A DNA stretch of 64,000 nucleotides from Lanius collurio (Eukaryota > Chordata > Aves > Passeriformes > Laniidae): assembly GCA_020086605.1 (NCBI GenBank), contig JACBWW010000047.1, forward strand, positions 539,995 through 603,994. Reading direction: 5' to 3'. A program made the translations under genes and the position numbers. Shown here one piece after another: positions 63,877-64,000 of the stretch. Numbering within the stretch: position 1 is the first letter of the stretch; each line of letters begins with the position of its first letter. The notes under the pieces are model-generated. The model was not told where the DNA came from. It was given only the letters and a program-made list of their open reading frames with translations, and did no database searches.

Positions 63877-64000
63877 AAAGTGCTATTTATTGCTGGGGAT
63901 GAGGGCTAAAACAAGAAGCAGTACACCCACAGAACAGATCAAATGCACAGAAAAAAGAGTTTTCCTACATACAACAGCTGACATCAAGGGATCCAGGAGG

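Overview
The window is vertebrate nuclear DNA, almost certainly from a bird. It is AT-rich, has long GT-AG introns, and carries 5'-truncated CR1 LINE copies whose 3' ends (near 30190 and 45737) have the avian CR1 form. Species cannot be named from the sequence.

Essentially the whole window is one gene on the minus strand: HECW2 (NEDL2), a NEDD4-family HECT-type E3 ubiquitin ligase. Seventeen consecutive internal coding exons were placed between 51389 and 2374. They splice in frame with canonical GT-AG borders into 3222 coding bases (1074 codons). They cover the end of the HECW N-terminal domain (51.3 and 39.8 kb), the C2 domain (33.9-28.0 kb), a single 1338-bp exon for the acidic Ser/Glu-rich region (27.4-26.1 kb), WW1 (24.7-21.3 kb), a coiled-coil and linker (20.9 kb), the helical box and WW2 (17.7-11.9 kb), and the linker towards the catalytic domain (9.0-2.4 kb). 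The gene runs off both ends: the first coding exons (about 97 residues in human HECW2) lie above 64000, and the catalytic HECT exons lie below position 1. HECW2 is told from its paralogue HECW1 by several exons that match HECW2 as recalled, such as [32 protein letters not shown] and [12 protein letters not shown].

The introns hold three recognisable CR1 fragments and one weaker one, all on the + strand and so antisense to the gene. They also hold one probable solo endogenous-retrovirus LTR at 16273-16715, in the same orientation as the gene and only 55 bases past a splice donor, several A-tracts and microsatellites, and one CpG-enriched block at 57060-57560. No second gene, tRNA, rRNA, CRISPR array or prokaryotic system was found. 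The most interesting points are the sense-oriented LTR with a polyadenylation signal, the phase-matched exon architecture that would allow in-frame domain skipping, and the CpG-richer block in the upstream intron.
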